A program made the translations under genes and the position numbers. DNA of 64,000 nt, from positions 1-64,000 of the forward strand of contig JADCGQ010000039.1 in the NCBI GenBank assembly GCA_020248945.1. The letters run 5' to 3'. Positions 20,068-27,163 of the stretch are shown piece after piece (the first letter of the stretch is position 1; each line of letters starts with the position of its first letter). Under the pieces are notes generated by a model. The model saw only the letters and a list, made by a program, of their open reading frames with translations. It was not told the origin of the DNA and made no database searches. Source of the stretch: Rubrivivax sp. Lineage in GTDB: Bacteria; Pseudomonadota; Gammaproteobacteria; Burkholderiales; Burkholderiaceae_C.

Positions 20068-20658
20068 TTACTTCAGCGCCAGCGCTTTTTCGATGGCGGC
20101 GGTGATGGTGCCGCTGGTCGGCCCCGTCATGCTGCCGAAGTGCGCTACTGCCTTGCCGTCGCGGCCGACGAGGTACTTGTTGAAGTTCCAGCTCGGCTGC
20201 TGGCCGGTGGCGGCGGCGAGTTGCTTGAAGATCGGCTGCGCGTCGGCGCCGCGCACCGGCCCGGTGGCGAACATCGGGAACTTCACGCCGTAGGTGTTGA
20301 AGCAGACCTCGGCGGTCTTCTTCGCGTCCTTGTCTTCCTGCTTGAAGTCGCCGCTCGGGAAGCCCATCACGACGAGGCCGCGTGCGGCGTACTTCGCGTT
20401 CAGCGCCTCCAGGCCCTCGAACTGCGAGGTGAAGCCGCAGTAGCTGGCGGTGTTCACGACCAGCAGCACCTTGCCGGCGTACTGGCACAGGTTCTGCGGC
20501 TTGTCGTCCTGCAGGCGGGCAGCGGTGTGGTTGAGCAGCGGCGGGCAGGCGGCAGAAGTAGTCGTGCCCTGCGCGCGCGCCGGCGACAGCGCGGAGAGGG
20601 CCACGACGGCGAGCAGTGTCCAGGCGGCGCCGGCACCCAGGGCGGAAACGGATTTCAT
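20068..20658 (-). CDS. Glutathione peroxidase family protein, exported
   Basis: A thioredoxin-fold peroxidase of about 196 residues with an N-terminal signal peptide (hydrophobic AAWTLLAVVALSALSPARA). The peroxidatic cysteine is Cys74 in VVNTASYCGFTSQFEGLEAL; the usual GFPCNQF is altered to GFPSGDF; PSWNFNKYLVGRDG carries the conserved Trp-Asn pair. The change at the second conserved cysteine suggests a one-Cys or non-standard resolving mechanism. The start is uncertain: ATG at 20656-20658 gives the tightest signal peptide, while ATG at 20683-20685 overlaps the kinase stop as TGATG and would allow coupling. It reduces hydroperoxides in the periplasm, probably with thioredoxin-like donors rather than glutathione. 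Confidence 0.87.
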   Translation of the reverse strand: MKSVSALGAGAAWTLLAVVALSALSPARAQGTTTSAACPPLLNHTAARLQDDKPQNLCQYAGKVLLVVNTASYCGFTSQFEGLEALNAKYAARGLVVMGFPSGDFKQEDKDAKKTAEVCFNTYGVKFPMFATGPVRGADAQPIFKQLAAATGQQPSWNFNKYLVGRDGKAVAHFGSMTGPTSGTITAAIEKALALK

Positions 20659-20684
20659 CCCGCCAATCATGCCCGCCCCTGGCA

Positions 20685-23462
20685 TCACCCGCGCGCCACT
20701 GGGGATTGCGGCGCCGGGAGGCCGGACTCGAGCTCGGCACGCCGGCGGCGGATCTCGGCCAGCATGACCGAGTGCGGCACCCAGCGAGTAGCCACCAACG
20801 ACTCGGCCGCCGCCAGCGCCGCGGCGGCCTCGGTCGGGTAGCCGCGCGCGGCGAACAGTTCACCTTCGGTGAGCCGCACCAGGGCCTGGATGTCAGGGGG
20901 CAGTTGGGGGCAGGCCGCGATCATGGCCTGCAGATCGTGCAGTCCCGCGTCGGCCTGCCCTGCGGCCAGCTGCACCTGGGCGCGGCGCAGACCGTGGCGG
21001 GCGGCGTCGAAGGCGAACAGCGCGCTCGGGCGGCACGCCTCGAGAGCCGCCCAGGCATCGGCGATCCGGTGGCTGCGCGCCAGGGCCACTGCCAGCATCT
21101 CGCGCGCGTAAGTGGTGCGGGCGTGGTCGTCACCGGCCGCAGCCACCAGCACCGTCACGGCCTCGGCGAGCACCACCGCCGCGTCGTCATCGCGCCGCAG
21201 CTTCAACAGGCAGCCACCGACCATGGTCAGCTCCAGTCCCGTGCTGCGCGACACTGCGCCGTAGCAGGCGCGGCTGACCGCGACCGACTGCTCGAAGGCC
21301 TGGAGCGCCGCCATCTCGTCGCCGAGCGACACCAGCGCGTTGCCCAGGAGGTTCCAGGACGTGGCCACGCGTTGGTGCCTTGCGCCCAGCAGCGCGGCCC
21401 AGTCGCCGGGCATGTCGCGCAGCACGGCCAGCGCCTCGGCCGCAAAGCCTTCTCGCACACGGGCAAGCGCCAGGGCCTCGCGGGCTGCCAGCATCGGCGC
21501 CGGGCGCGGCCGGCGCGCGCCGTGCAGGGCCTCGGCCGCAGCCAGCGCCTCAACGGCCTCGGCGCTGGATGGGCGGCCGGTGGTCATGCGCACGTTGACG
21601 CGCTCCGACAGCGCGGCCAGGCGCGCCACCGCGCCTTCGCGCCCGGGCAGCTGCGCCGCTGCCGCGACCGCCCGCTCGGCCGCCTCCACCGCCTCGTCGC
21701 CGCGGCCACCGTCGAGCAGCGCGAGCGCCTCCAGCCTGCAGGCCAACGCGTGCTCAGCGGCGCGCTCGGGACTGGTTCGGGTACGCCTGCTGATGGGCTG
21801 GATCAGCGCCAGCGCGGCATCGACCTGCTGGCGCGCGATCAGCGCTTCAGCCTCGTGCAACCGTGCACGCTGGGCCAGCGCGCTGTCGGGCCCGAGCGAG
21901 CGCACCGCCTCATCGGCGGTGGCGCGCAGCAGCTCGTGGGCAGGCTCGACTTGGCCGAGACCGAGCAGAGCGCGGCCGACGGCCGTGCGCATCTCGGTGG
22001 CGGCTTCGATGTCGCCGCCGAGCTCAGCCTCGATCTCGCCGCGCGCACGCTGCAGCAGTTCCAGCGCGGTCGTCGCGGCGCCTGCGCCGGCTTCTGGGTC
22101 TGCGCCTTCGAGCAGCGACAGTGCAAAGCGCTTGGCGCGTTCGGCCCGTTCCGCCTGCCGCTCGGCCTGGCGCAGCGCCTCGCGCGCGGCCGCGGCCTCC
22201 TGGCGCGCGCGGTCGCGCTGCCACCAGGCGAGGGCGAAACCGCCGGCCAACGCCAGCGCCACCGCGGCCTGCGCAAACGCGCCGCCGAGCAGCGCCAGTG
22301 CAACACCGGCGGCGAGCCCGAGCGGCACGCGCCGGCGCCAGGCTCGATGGCGCCAACGGCGCCAGCGGTTGTCGCGCCGGGCCGCCACCGGCTCGCCACG
22401 ACGCAGCCGCCCCAGCTCCTGCGCCAGTGCGTCGACGTTGGCATGGCGCCTCGCCGGGTCGGACTGCAGCGCCTGCGCCAGCACCGCGTCAGCATCACCG
22501 CGCAGCGCCCGGCGCAGCACCGGGTCGCTGGCCACCTCGCTGGCACGGGGCGGCTCGTCGCCATCGGCCTCGCCCCCGGCAGGCAACGCGGGACGACAGC
22601 CGGCCAACAGCTCGAAAGCGACGACGCCGAGGCTGTAGACGTCGCTGGCAGTCGTCAGCCGTTCGCCACGCCGCTGCTCCGGGCTGGCGTAGTCGGGCGT
22701 CAGGCCACGGCCGAGCAGCGTGCTGACGGCGCCGGCCTCGGTGCCCTCCGCCTCCACGAGGCGCGCAACGCCGAAGTCCAGCAGGCGCACCTGGCCTTCG
22801 GGCGTGACGAGGATGTTGGCCGGCTTGAGGTCGCCGTGGACGACCAATCGGCCGTGTGCGTAGGCCACCGCGGCGCAGACCTGCTCGAGCAGGGCCAACC
22901 GCTGGTCGAGCGACAAGCCCAGGGTCGTGGCGTGGCGGTCCAGCGGCTGGCCCTGGACCACCTCGATCGCCAGCCAGGGCCGCCCGGCCTCGTCGACGCC
23001 AGCGTCATAAAGGCGCGCTATGTGCGGATGCTCGAGTGTCGCCAGCAGATCGCGCTCGCGCGCCAGACGCCGCGCCAAGTCATCGGCCCAGGTCAAGCGC
23101 GGCAGCTTCAGCGCCACCTGCCGCTTCAGTGCGCCGTCCGCGCGCTCGGCCAGGAAGACCTGCCCCATGCCGCCACGTCCGAGTTCGCGCAGCAGCCGCC
23201 AGGGCCCGACGCGAGCACCGGGTGCCGGCGCGTCGACGCCGGGCGCCGCTACCGGCAGTGGTGGCAGCGTGCGCAGGAAGTCGCCGGTCTCGACCTCGCC
23301 ACCCGCCTGCAGCAACCGCGCGAGGGTGTCACGCAGCGCGGCGTGTTCGGGCGGCAGCCCGCTCAGCCATCCTGCACGCTGGGCCGGCTCGAGCTCAAGC
23401 GCCTCGTCGAGCAGGCGACTCAGGCGCGGCCAGTCGTCGGCCAGTTCCTGCAGCGGCTTCAT
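20685..23462 (-). CDS. Membrane Ser/Thr protein kinase with C-terminal repeat domain
   Basis: A 925-residue Hanks-type kinase. After an N-terminal helical segment (WPRLSRLLDEALEL ... LLQAGGEVETGDFL) the kinase domain spans about 85-345: glycine loop GRGGMGQVFLAE, ATP lysine VALK (Lys119), catalytic loop VVHGDLKPAN (HGD instead of HRD, Asp211), DFG at 229-231 and SPEQRRGERLTTASDVYSLGV. A basic patch precedes one or two membrane segments (about 377-415), and the remaining 500 residues are alanine-rich TPR-like helices. The HGD variant is common in this bacterial group and compatible with activity. It lies downstream of an ECF-like sigma factor and a broken kinase copy, an arrangement known for the ECF43-type sigma/kinase pairs. 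Confidence 0.88.
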   Translation of the reverse strand: MKPLQELADDWPRLSRLLDEALELEPAQRAGWLSGLPPEHAALRDTLARLLQAGGEVETGDFLRTLPPLPVAAPGVDAPAPGARVGPWRLLRELGRGGMGQVFLAERADGALKRQVALKLPRLTWADDLARRLARERDLLATLEHPHIARLYDAGVDEAGRPWLAIEVVQGQPLDRHATTLGLSLDQRLALLEQVCAAVAYAHGRLVVHGDLKPANILVTPEGQVRLLDFGVARLVEAEGTEAGAVSTLLGRGLTPDYASPEQRRGERLTTASDVYSLGVVAFELLAGCRPALPAGGEADGDEPPRASEVASDPVLRRALRGDADAVLAQALQSDPARRHANVDALAQELGRLRRGEPVAARRDNRWRRWRHRAWRRRVPLGLAAGVALALLGGAFAQAAVALALAGGFALAWWQRDRARQEAAAAREALRQAERQAERAERAKRFALSLLEGADPEAGAGAATTALELLQRARGEIEAELGGDIEAATEMRTAVGRALLGLGQVEPAHELLRATADEAVRSLGPDSALAQRARLHEAEALIARQQVDAALALIQPISRRTRTSPERAAEHALACRLEALALLDGGRGDEAVEAAERAVAAAAQLPGREGAVARLAALSERVNVRMTTGRPSSAEAVEALAAAEALHGARRPRPAPMLAAREALALARVREGFAAEALAVLRDMPGDWAALLGARHQRVATSWNLLGNALVSLGDEMAALQAFEQSVAVSRACYGAVSRSTGLELTMVGGCLLKLRRDDDAAVVLAEAVTVLVAAAGDDHARTTYAREMLAVALARSHRIADAWAALEACRPSALFAFDAARHGLRRAQVQLAAGQADAGLHDLQAMIAACPQLPPDIQALVRLTEGELFAARGYPTEAAAALAAAESLVATRWVPHSVMLAEIRRRRAELESGLPAPQSPVARG

Positions 23463-23484
23463 GGCGGCAAGGCCCGCGCGGCCG

Positions 23485-23839
23485 CAACCCCTGCGACAGC
23501 TTGGCGATGCCGAAATCCAGCAGCAGGGCCACCCGCGCGCGAAGCGGCAGCACGCGGGCGTCGCAGAGCCGGGCGATGTTCGGGTGCTCCAGCGTCGCCA
23601 GGATGTCGCGTTCTCGTGCCATTCACTCGGCCAGCCAGACGCTGCCCGTGCCGCCGCGCCCGAGCTCGCGGATCAGCTCTCGGGTCCCGATGGGGTCGGC
23701 GGAGGCCAGGTCGCCGGCAGGGAGGCAGAGCCGGCAGCGACCTTACAGCGTCGAGCAACCAGCTGATCTCGTGACAGTCGGCACCCAGATCAGCCCGCGA
23801 CGACGGCGCAGACGGCGAACCGGGTGCAGGACGGAGCAT
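23485..23839 (-). pseudogene. Collapsed Ser/Thr kinase gene (remnant)
   Basis: Kinase pieces appear in two frames with the parts between them missing. One frame reads ADPIGTRELIRELGRGGTGSVWLAE and then a stop near 23623-23625 (glycine loop intact, ATP lysine absent). It resumes MARERDILATLEHPNIARLCDA and jumps directly to VALLLDFGIAKLSQGL (DFG motif), with the whole catalytic loop gone. Another frame gives a probable N-terminus (CHEISWLLDAV). The pieces resemble the intact kinase at 20685-23462 in order and wording, so this is a duplicated kinase that has lost its core by internal deletions and frameshifts. Its remains abut the start of the intact gene. Confidence 0.75.
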
Positions 23840-23878
23840 CTTGAAGTCCCTAACGTCGTGCCGGCCCGGATCCGGACA

Positions 23879-24433
23879 TCAGCTCTTCAGCGCGTGCGCC
23901 AGCAGCAGCCGCGCCTTCTCCCAGTCGCGGCGCACGGTGCGGTCGGTGACGCCCAGCGCCTCGGCGATCTCGGCATCGGTGAGGCCGACGAAGTAGCGCA
24001 TCTCCACCACCTGCGCCAGCCGCGGCTCCAGGCGCGCCAGCTCGTCGAGCGCACGGTCGATGTCGAGCAGCTCCTCGTGCGGCTGAGCCAGGCCCTCGGC
24101 GATGAAGGTGTCCAGCGTCACGTGCTCGGCTCCGCCGCCGCGGCGCTCGCGGCCGGCGGCGCGCACGGCGTCGACGATGATGGACCGCATCACGTGCGAC
24201 GCGTAGGCCAGGAAGTGCCCGCGGTCGGCAGGCGCCAGGCTGCCCGCCCCCAGGAAGCGCAGGTAGCACTCGTGCAGCAGCACCGTGGTCTCCATGCCGG
24301 CGCCCCGCTGGTGCCCCGACAGCCGCGCATGCGCCAGGCGGCGCAGCTCGGGGTAGAGGCGCTCGAACAGCTCGTCGAAGGCCAGCCGGTCGCCGTCACG
24401 GGCACGGGCCAGCAGCGTGGTGATCTCGGACAT
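23879..24433 (-). CDS. ECF-like RNA polymerase sigma factor (Sig70_X6 / ECF43-like)
   Basis: A 184-residue sigma factor with region 2 (RLAFDELFERLYPELRRLAHARL ... HECYLRFLGAGSLAPADRGHFLAYASHVMRSIIVDAVRAAGRERR) and region 4 (LAQVVEMRYFVGLTDAEIAEALGVTDRTVRRDWEKARLLLAHAL). The ARGERRGG-type linker and RTVRRDW recognition helix are typical of the ECF group found beside Ser/Thr kinases, without an anti-sigma gene. The kinase probably controls it by phosphorylation, as described for similar pairs. ATG at 24431-24433 is chosen because the domain begins there; the frame is open to 24622. It precedes the broken and intact kinase genes on the same strand. Confidence 0.9.
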   Translation of the reverse strand: MSEITTLLARARDGDRLAFDELFERLYPELRRLAHARLSGHQRGAGMETTVLLHECYLRFLGAGSLAPADRGHFLAYASHVMRSIIVDAVRAAGRERRGGGAEHVTLDTFIAEGLAQPHEELLDIDRALDELARLEPRLAQVVEMRYFVGLTDAEIAEALGVTDRTVRRDWEKARLLLAHALKS

Positions 24434-24507
24434 GGGTGCCGCGGAAGTGTGGGCGGGATCGTAGCCAACGCGCGCCCATGTCGACCGCAAGCTTTGCACC
24501 TGACTGT

Positions 24508-24526
24508 GGACATCGGAGGACATCGG
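24508..24526. promoter_or_regulatory. Tandem GGACATCGG repeats upstream of the sigma factor and lipoprotein genes
   Basis: Two exact copies of ggacatcgg at 24508-24516 and 24518-24526 with a 10-base period, plus an inverted atgtcc at 24547-24552, sit in the 187-base divergent region. The one-turn spacing is what a dimeric regulator or a sigma target could use. No protein is assigned; the call rests on the pattern alone. Confidence 0.3.
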
Positions 24527-24620
24527 CCTTTCGGGGGATGCCGCCCATGTCCGCCACGGCGAGCCGGCGGCGTACTGATGAACGAGGGCCACCGCTTCCG
24601 CAGCCCCATCAGGAGGAACC

Positions 24621-25148
24621 ATGCACCGCTTCCCTTCCCGTCATCTTGTTGTCATGTCCGGCCTCGCCACCGCCTTGCTGATGGCGGCCTGCAGCGACGG
24701 CTCCCTCGCCCTCGACGACAGCGTCGAAGCCGGCCGCGCGCGCCCGCTGGCCGTGGCGCCGCCGACCGCGTACCCCACGGCGCCGCTGCTCGACGACCAA
24801 GGCTACCTGCATCCCGCGTCGCCGCAGGCGCTGCCGGCCGACACCGGTGCACGCACACGCGGCGGGCTGTATGCCACGCCCTCGCAGGCGGCCCAGCTGG
24901 AAGACGCGCTCGGCGTGATGGCCATCCCGGTGAACGTGGAGCCCGGGTCCGATGCTGCCAGCGCGGTCGACCTGGCGACGCTGGTCGTCTTCGGCCTGCA
25001 GGCGGCACACGACCTGACGCCCGACGCCCCGGTGCTGGTGCGCTCGTCCGACCTGCGCCTGGCCGCCGCCACCGTGAACCGGCTCGCGGAGAACGGCTTC
25101 ACGCGCGTGTTCCTCGTCAACCACGAACCCGTTGGCGGGCTGCGGTGA
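24621..25148 (+). CDS. Small lipoprotein of unknown function
   Basis: A 175-residue predicted lipoprotein: the signal peptide ends in LLMAACSDG, a lipobox with Cys24. The mature part has proline-rich loops (APPTAYPTAPLLDDQGYLHP) and a C-terminal alpha/beta section (PVLVRSSDLRLAAATVNRLAENGFTRVFLVNHEP). I do not recognise a family. AGGAGGAACC before the ATG is a strong ribosome-binding site. It overlaps the next gene by four bases (GTGA), so three genes from here to 25791 form one coupled operon. Confidence 0.7.
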   Translation: MHRFPSRHLVVMSGLATALLMAACSDGSLALDDSVEAGRARPLAVAPPTAYPTAPLLDDQGYLHPASPQALPADTGARTRGGLYATPSQAAQLEDALGVMAIPVNVEPGSDAASAVDLATLVVFGLQAAHDLTPDAPVLVRSSDLRLAAATVNRLAENGFTRVFLVNHEPVGGLR

Positions 25149-25513
25149 TCCCGCTGGACGACACCACCGCCAGCAACGGCCGGCCGCTGCACGCGCCGCG
25201 GCCGGCGCTGCTGCGGCGCGAGCACTACCTGCTGGCGCTGACCTGGGCCTTCACCTTCTTCAGCTCGGTGCGGGTGCTGTCCTACCTGCCCACGCTGTGG
25301 CTCATCGTCGAGCAGCAGAACTCCAGCCAGCACTCGCTGCTGACCTGGCTTGCTTGGCTCGGTGCCAACCTCACGATGGCGGGCTGGCTGCACGAGCACA
25401 ACGGTCGCCGCTTCAACCGCGCCGTGTGGGTGAACCTGGCCAACGCCACGATGTGCACGCTGACCGCGGCGGTGATCGTCTTCTACCGCTTCGCCCCCGG
25501 CGCAACGCCATGA
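25145..25513 (+). CDS. Small membrane protein, about three transmembrane segments, unknown
   Basis: A 122-residue protein starting with GTG at 25145-25147 inside the previous stop. Hydrophobic segments lie at about 32-50 (LLALTWAFTFFSSVRVLSYL), 70-88 (SLLTWLAWLGANLTMAGWL) and 100-117 (NATMCTLTAAVIVFYRF). The family is not recognised. It overlaps both neighbours (GTGA and ATGA), so its expression is tied to the lipoprotein and to the YgjV-like protein. Confidence 0.65.
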   Translation: MIPLDDTTASNGRPLHAPRPALLRREHYLLALTWAFTFFSSVRVLSYLPTLWLIVEQQNSSQHSLLTWLAWLGANLTMAGWLHEHNGRRFNRAVWVNLANATMCTLTAAVIVFYRFAPGATP

Positions 25514-25791
25514 ACAACGACCTTCTGGGCTGGCTGGCGGCGCTGGCCACGCTGGGCTGCTTCGCCTCGCACGACATGCTGCGGCTGCGCATCCTGGCCC
25601 TGGTGGCCAACGCCGCCTTCGTGGCCTACGGCGCGCAGACTGGCCTGCTGCCGGTGCTGGTGCTGCACCTGGTGCTGGCACCGGTCAACGCCTGGCGGCT
25701 GTGGCAGCTGCTGCGGCTCAGCGCGCCGTCTTCTTCGCCGCCTTCCCGGCCTTGGCCGGCACGGCCAACAGAGCGTCAAGGTTCTTCGTGA
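25510..25791 (+). CDS. YgjV-like inner membrane protein
   Basis: A 93-residue protein with three hydrophobic segments: LGWLAALATLGCFASHD, RLRILALVANAAFVAYGA and TGLLPVLVLHLVLAPVNAWRLWQLL, matching the small YgjV/Imp family. These are membrane proteins of unknown function. The last 25 residues (SAPSSSPPSRPWP...) are low-complexity and overlap the 3' end of the convergent PHA-system gene by 74 bases, suggesting an extended C-terminus. It overlaps the previous gene as ATGA. Confidence 0.7.
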   Translation: MNNDLLGWLAALATLGCFASHDMLRLRILALVANAAFVAYGAQTGLLPVLVLHLVLAPVNAWRLWQLLRLSAPSSSPPSRPWPARPTERQGSS

Positions 25792-26047
25792 TCTCGCCCT
25801 CGATGGTCTTGGAGAACGCGCCGAGCAGGAAGCCGAGCTGCGCCTCGAGGTCGAAGTGGTCGGCGGCCACGATCAGCCGGCCGTTGACGCCGCTGCGCGT
25901 GAACTCCACCGTGTCGCTGGTCTCGCCCTCGATGACGGTGCACTCCATGTCGAACTTGGCCTCGGCCTGTTCGGCCCATTGCCAGGCCACTTCGCGGGCA
26001 CGCGTGAGGCCGAGCGAGTGGTCGCGGTGGATCTTGATGTCGGACAC
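25718..26047 (-). CDS. Polyhydroxyalkanoic acid system family protein (PHA_gran_rgn)
   Basis: A 109-residue protein of the PHA granule-region family, common in polyhydroxyalkanoate-producing Proteobacteria. Family features: DIKIHRDHSLGLTRAREVAWQWAEQAEAKFDMEC, then FTRSGVNGRLIVAADHFDLEAQLGFLLGAFSKTIEGEI, and a lysine/alanine-rich tail (AKAGKAAKKTAR) of phasin or histone-like type. The precise role is not known. The start is GTG 26045-26047. It stands alone, 29 bases after the aminopeptidase stop on the same strand, so it may be cotranscribed with it. Confidence 0.85.
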   Translation of the reverse strand: MSDIKIHRDHSLGLTRAREVAWQWAEQAEAKFDMECTVIEGETSDTVEFTRSGVNGRLIVAADHFDLEAQLGFLLGAFSKTIEGEITKNLDALLAVPAKAGKAAKKTAR

Positions 26048-26076
26048 GGGGTGAAGCTCCGTCGTTGGAAAGTGGG

Positions 26077-27147
26077 TCAAGGTGGCGCGCCGACGCGGGC
26101 GCGCCGCTCGGCCCGCGGCAGCGGGGCCAGTGCGCGCACCTCGTCGTGGAAGCGGCCGAAGTCGCGGCCGGCCTGCTCGAACAGGCGCTCGAAGCCGGGC
26201 ACAAAGTCGTTGTAAGCGCCCATCACCGCGAACGACGCATTGTTGGCGCGCGCGAACCAGCCGTCGTAACCGGCAAAACCCGCCAGCGGGCTGGTGGGGT
26301 TGGCCTTCACGGCCTCGTAGTCGGCGCGCATGCGCTGCATCAGCGCTGCCTTGGCCACGCGCTTGGCTTCGATGGGCTGGGCGCTGCGGTACAGCGCCTC
26401 GAGTTCGCCGCGCCAGCGCAGCGTGAACTCGCGGAAGGCCCGGCTTCGCCGCTGGCGCTGCGCGTCGGCGTCGCGCGCCTCGGGCGTGGAGAAGCGCTCC
26501 ATCCAGAGGCGGCCGCCGATGCGCTCCACCGCGGTGGCGTAGCTCTCGTTGAAGGTGGTGTCGTCGTCGACGTAGACGACCTGGTGCGTGAGCTCGTGGA
26601 AGATCAGCCGCGCCAGATCGGCCTCGCTGCCGTTCACGAAGGTGTTGAGCAGCGGGTCGCCGCCCATCCACTCGAGCTTGCCCAGCGTGCTGTAGGCCGG
26701 CACGCAGTAGACCATGACTTCGTAGCCCTGTGCCCGAAGCTCGGCCGCCAGCGCATCGGCCCGGGCCTGTGAGTAGTAGCCGCGGTAGCCGACGCAGCCC
26801 ACCACCGGAAAGCACCAGGTCTTCAGCGTCAGCGCCAGCTCGGGCGCGGCCACCACGTTCCAGACCACGGCGTTGCGGCCCAGGTCGGCATAGCGGCGAT
26901 AGCTCGGGCCCTCGGGCAGCTTCAGTTCGGCCACGGCGAAGTCGCGCATGCGCTGGCTCAGCACCAGGCGCTCGCGCAGCGGCTCGGGCGTGGCCGGGTC
27001 TGCAATGACCTCGGGCACCGGGCGCGCGCGCTGCATCAGGTCCATGTGGCCGTTCACGGCCTGGGCGTAGTAGCCCACGGTGCTGCAACCGCCCAGCCCC
27101 GCCGCCAAGGCGGCGGCCAGCAGCGTGCCGGCCAGGCCCCACCTCAT
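26077..27147 (-). CDS. Predicted zinc aminopeptidase, lipoprotein
   Basis: A 356-residue lipoprotein: the signal peptide ends in GLGGC (Cys21). The zinc motif HELTH is at 184-188, followed by TTFNESYATAVERIG, whose glutamate should be the third ligand. The overall pattern (SQRMRDFAVAELKLP ... YRRYADLGRNAVVWNVVAAPELALTLKTWCFP) is that of the putative aminopeptidase family PF10023. It is probably anchored on the periplasmic side of a membrane. ATG at 27145-27147 has GGAG before it; a longer frame to 27195 is less likely. The substrate is unknown. Confidence 0.85.
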   Translation of the reverse strand: MRWGLAGTLLAAALAAGLGGCSTVGYYAQAVNGHMDLMQRARPVPEVIADPATPEPLRERLVLSQRMRDFAVAELKLPEGPSYRRYADLGRNAVVWNVVAAPELALTLKTWCFPVVGCVGYRGYYSQARADALAAELRAQGYEVMVYCVPAYSTLGKLEWMGGDPLLNTFVNGSEADLARLIFHELTHQVVYVDDDTTFNESYATAVERIGGRLWMERFSTPEARDADAQRQRRSRAFREFTLRWRGELEALYRSAQPIEAKRVAKAALMQRMRADYEAVKANPTSPLAGFAGYDGWFARANNASFAVMGAYNDFVPGFERLFEQAGRDFGRFHDEVRALAPLPRAERRARVGAPP

Positions 27148-27163
27148 GGCGCGTCTCCAGCGT

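Noticed and set aside
20616..23774. Very long rightward reading frame (1052 codons) opposite the kinase gene
   Set aside because: Very GC-rich DNA leaves long open frames opposite genes; the sequence is Arg/Ala/Gln-rich without domains, while the opposite strand has a full kinase.
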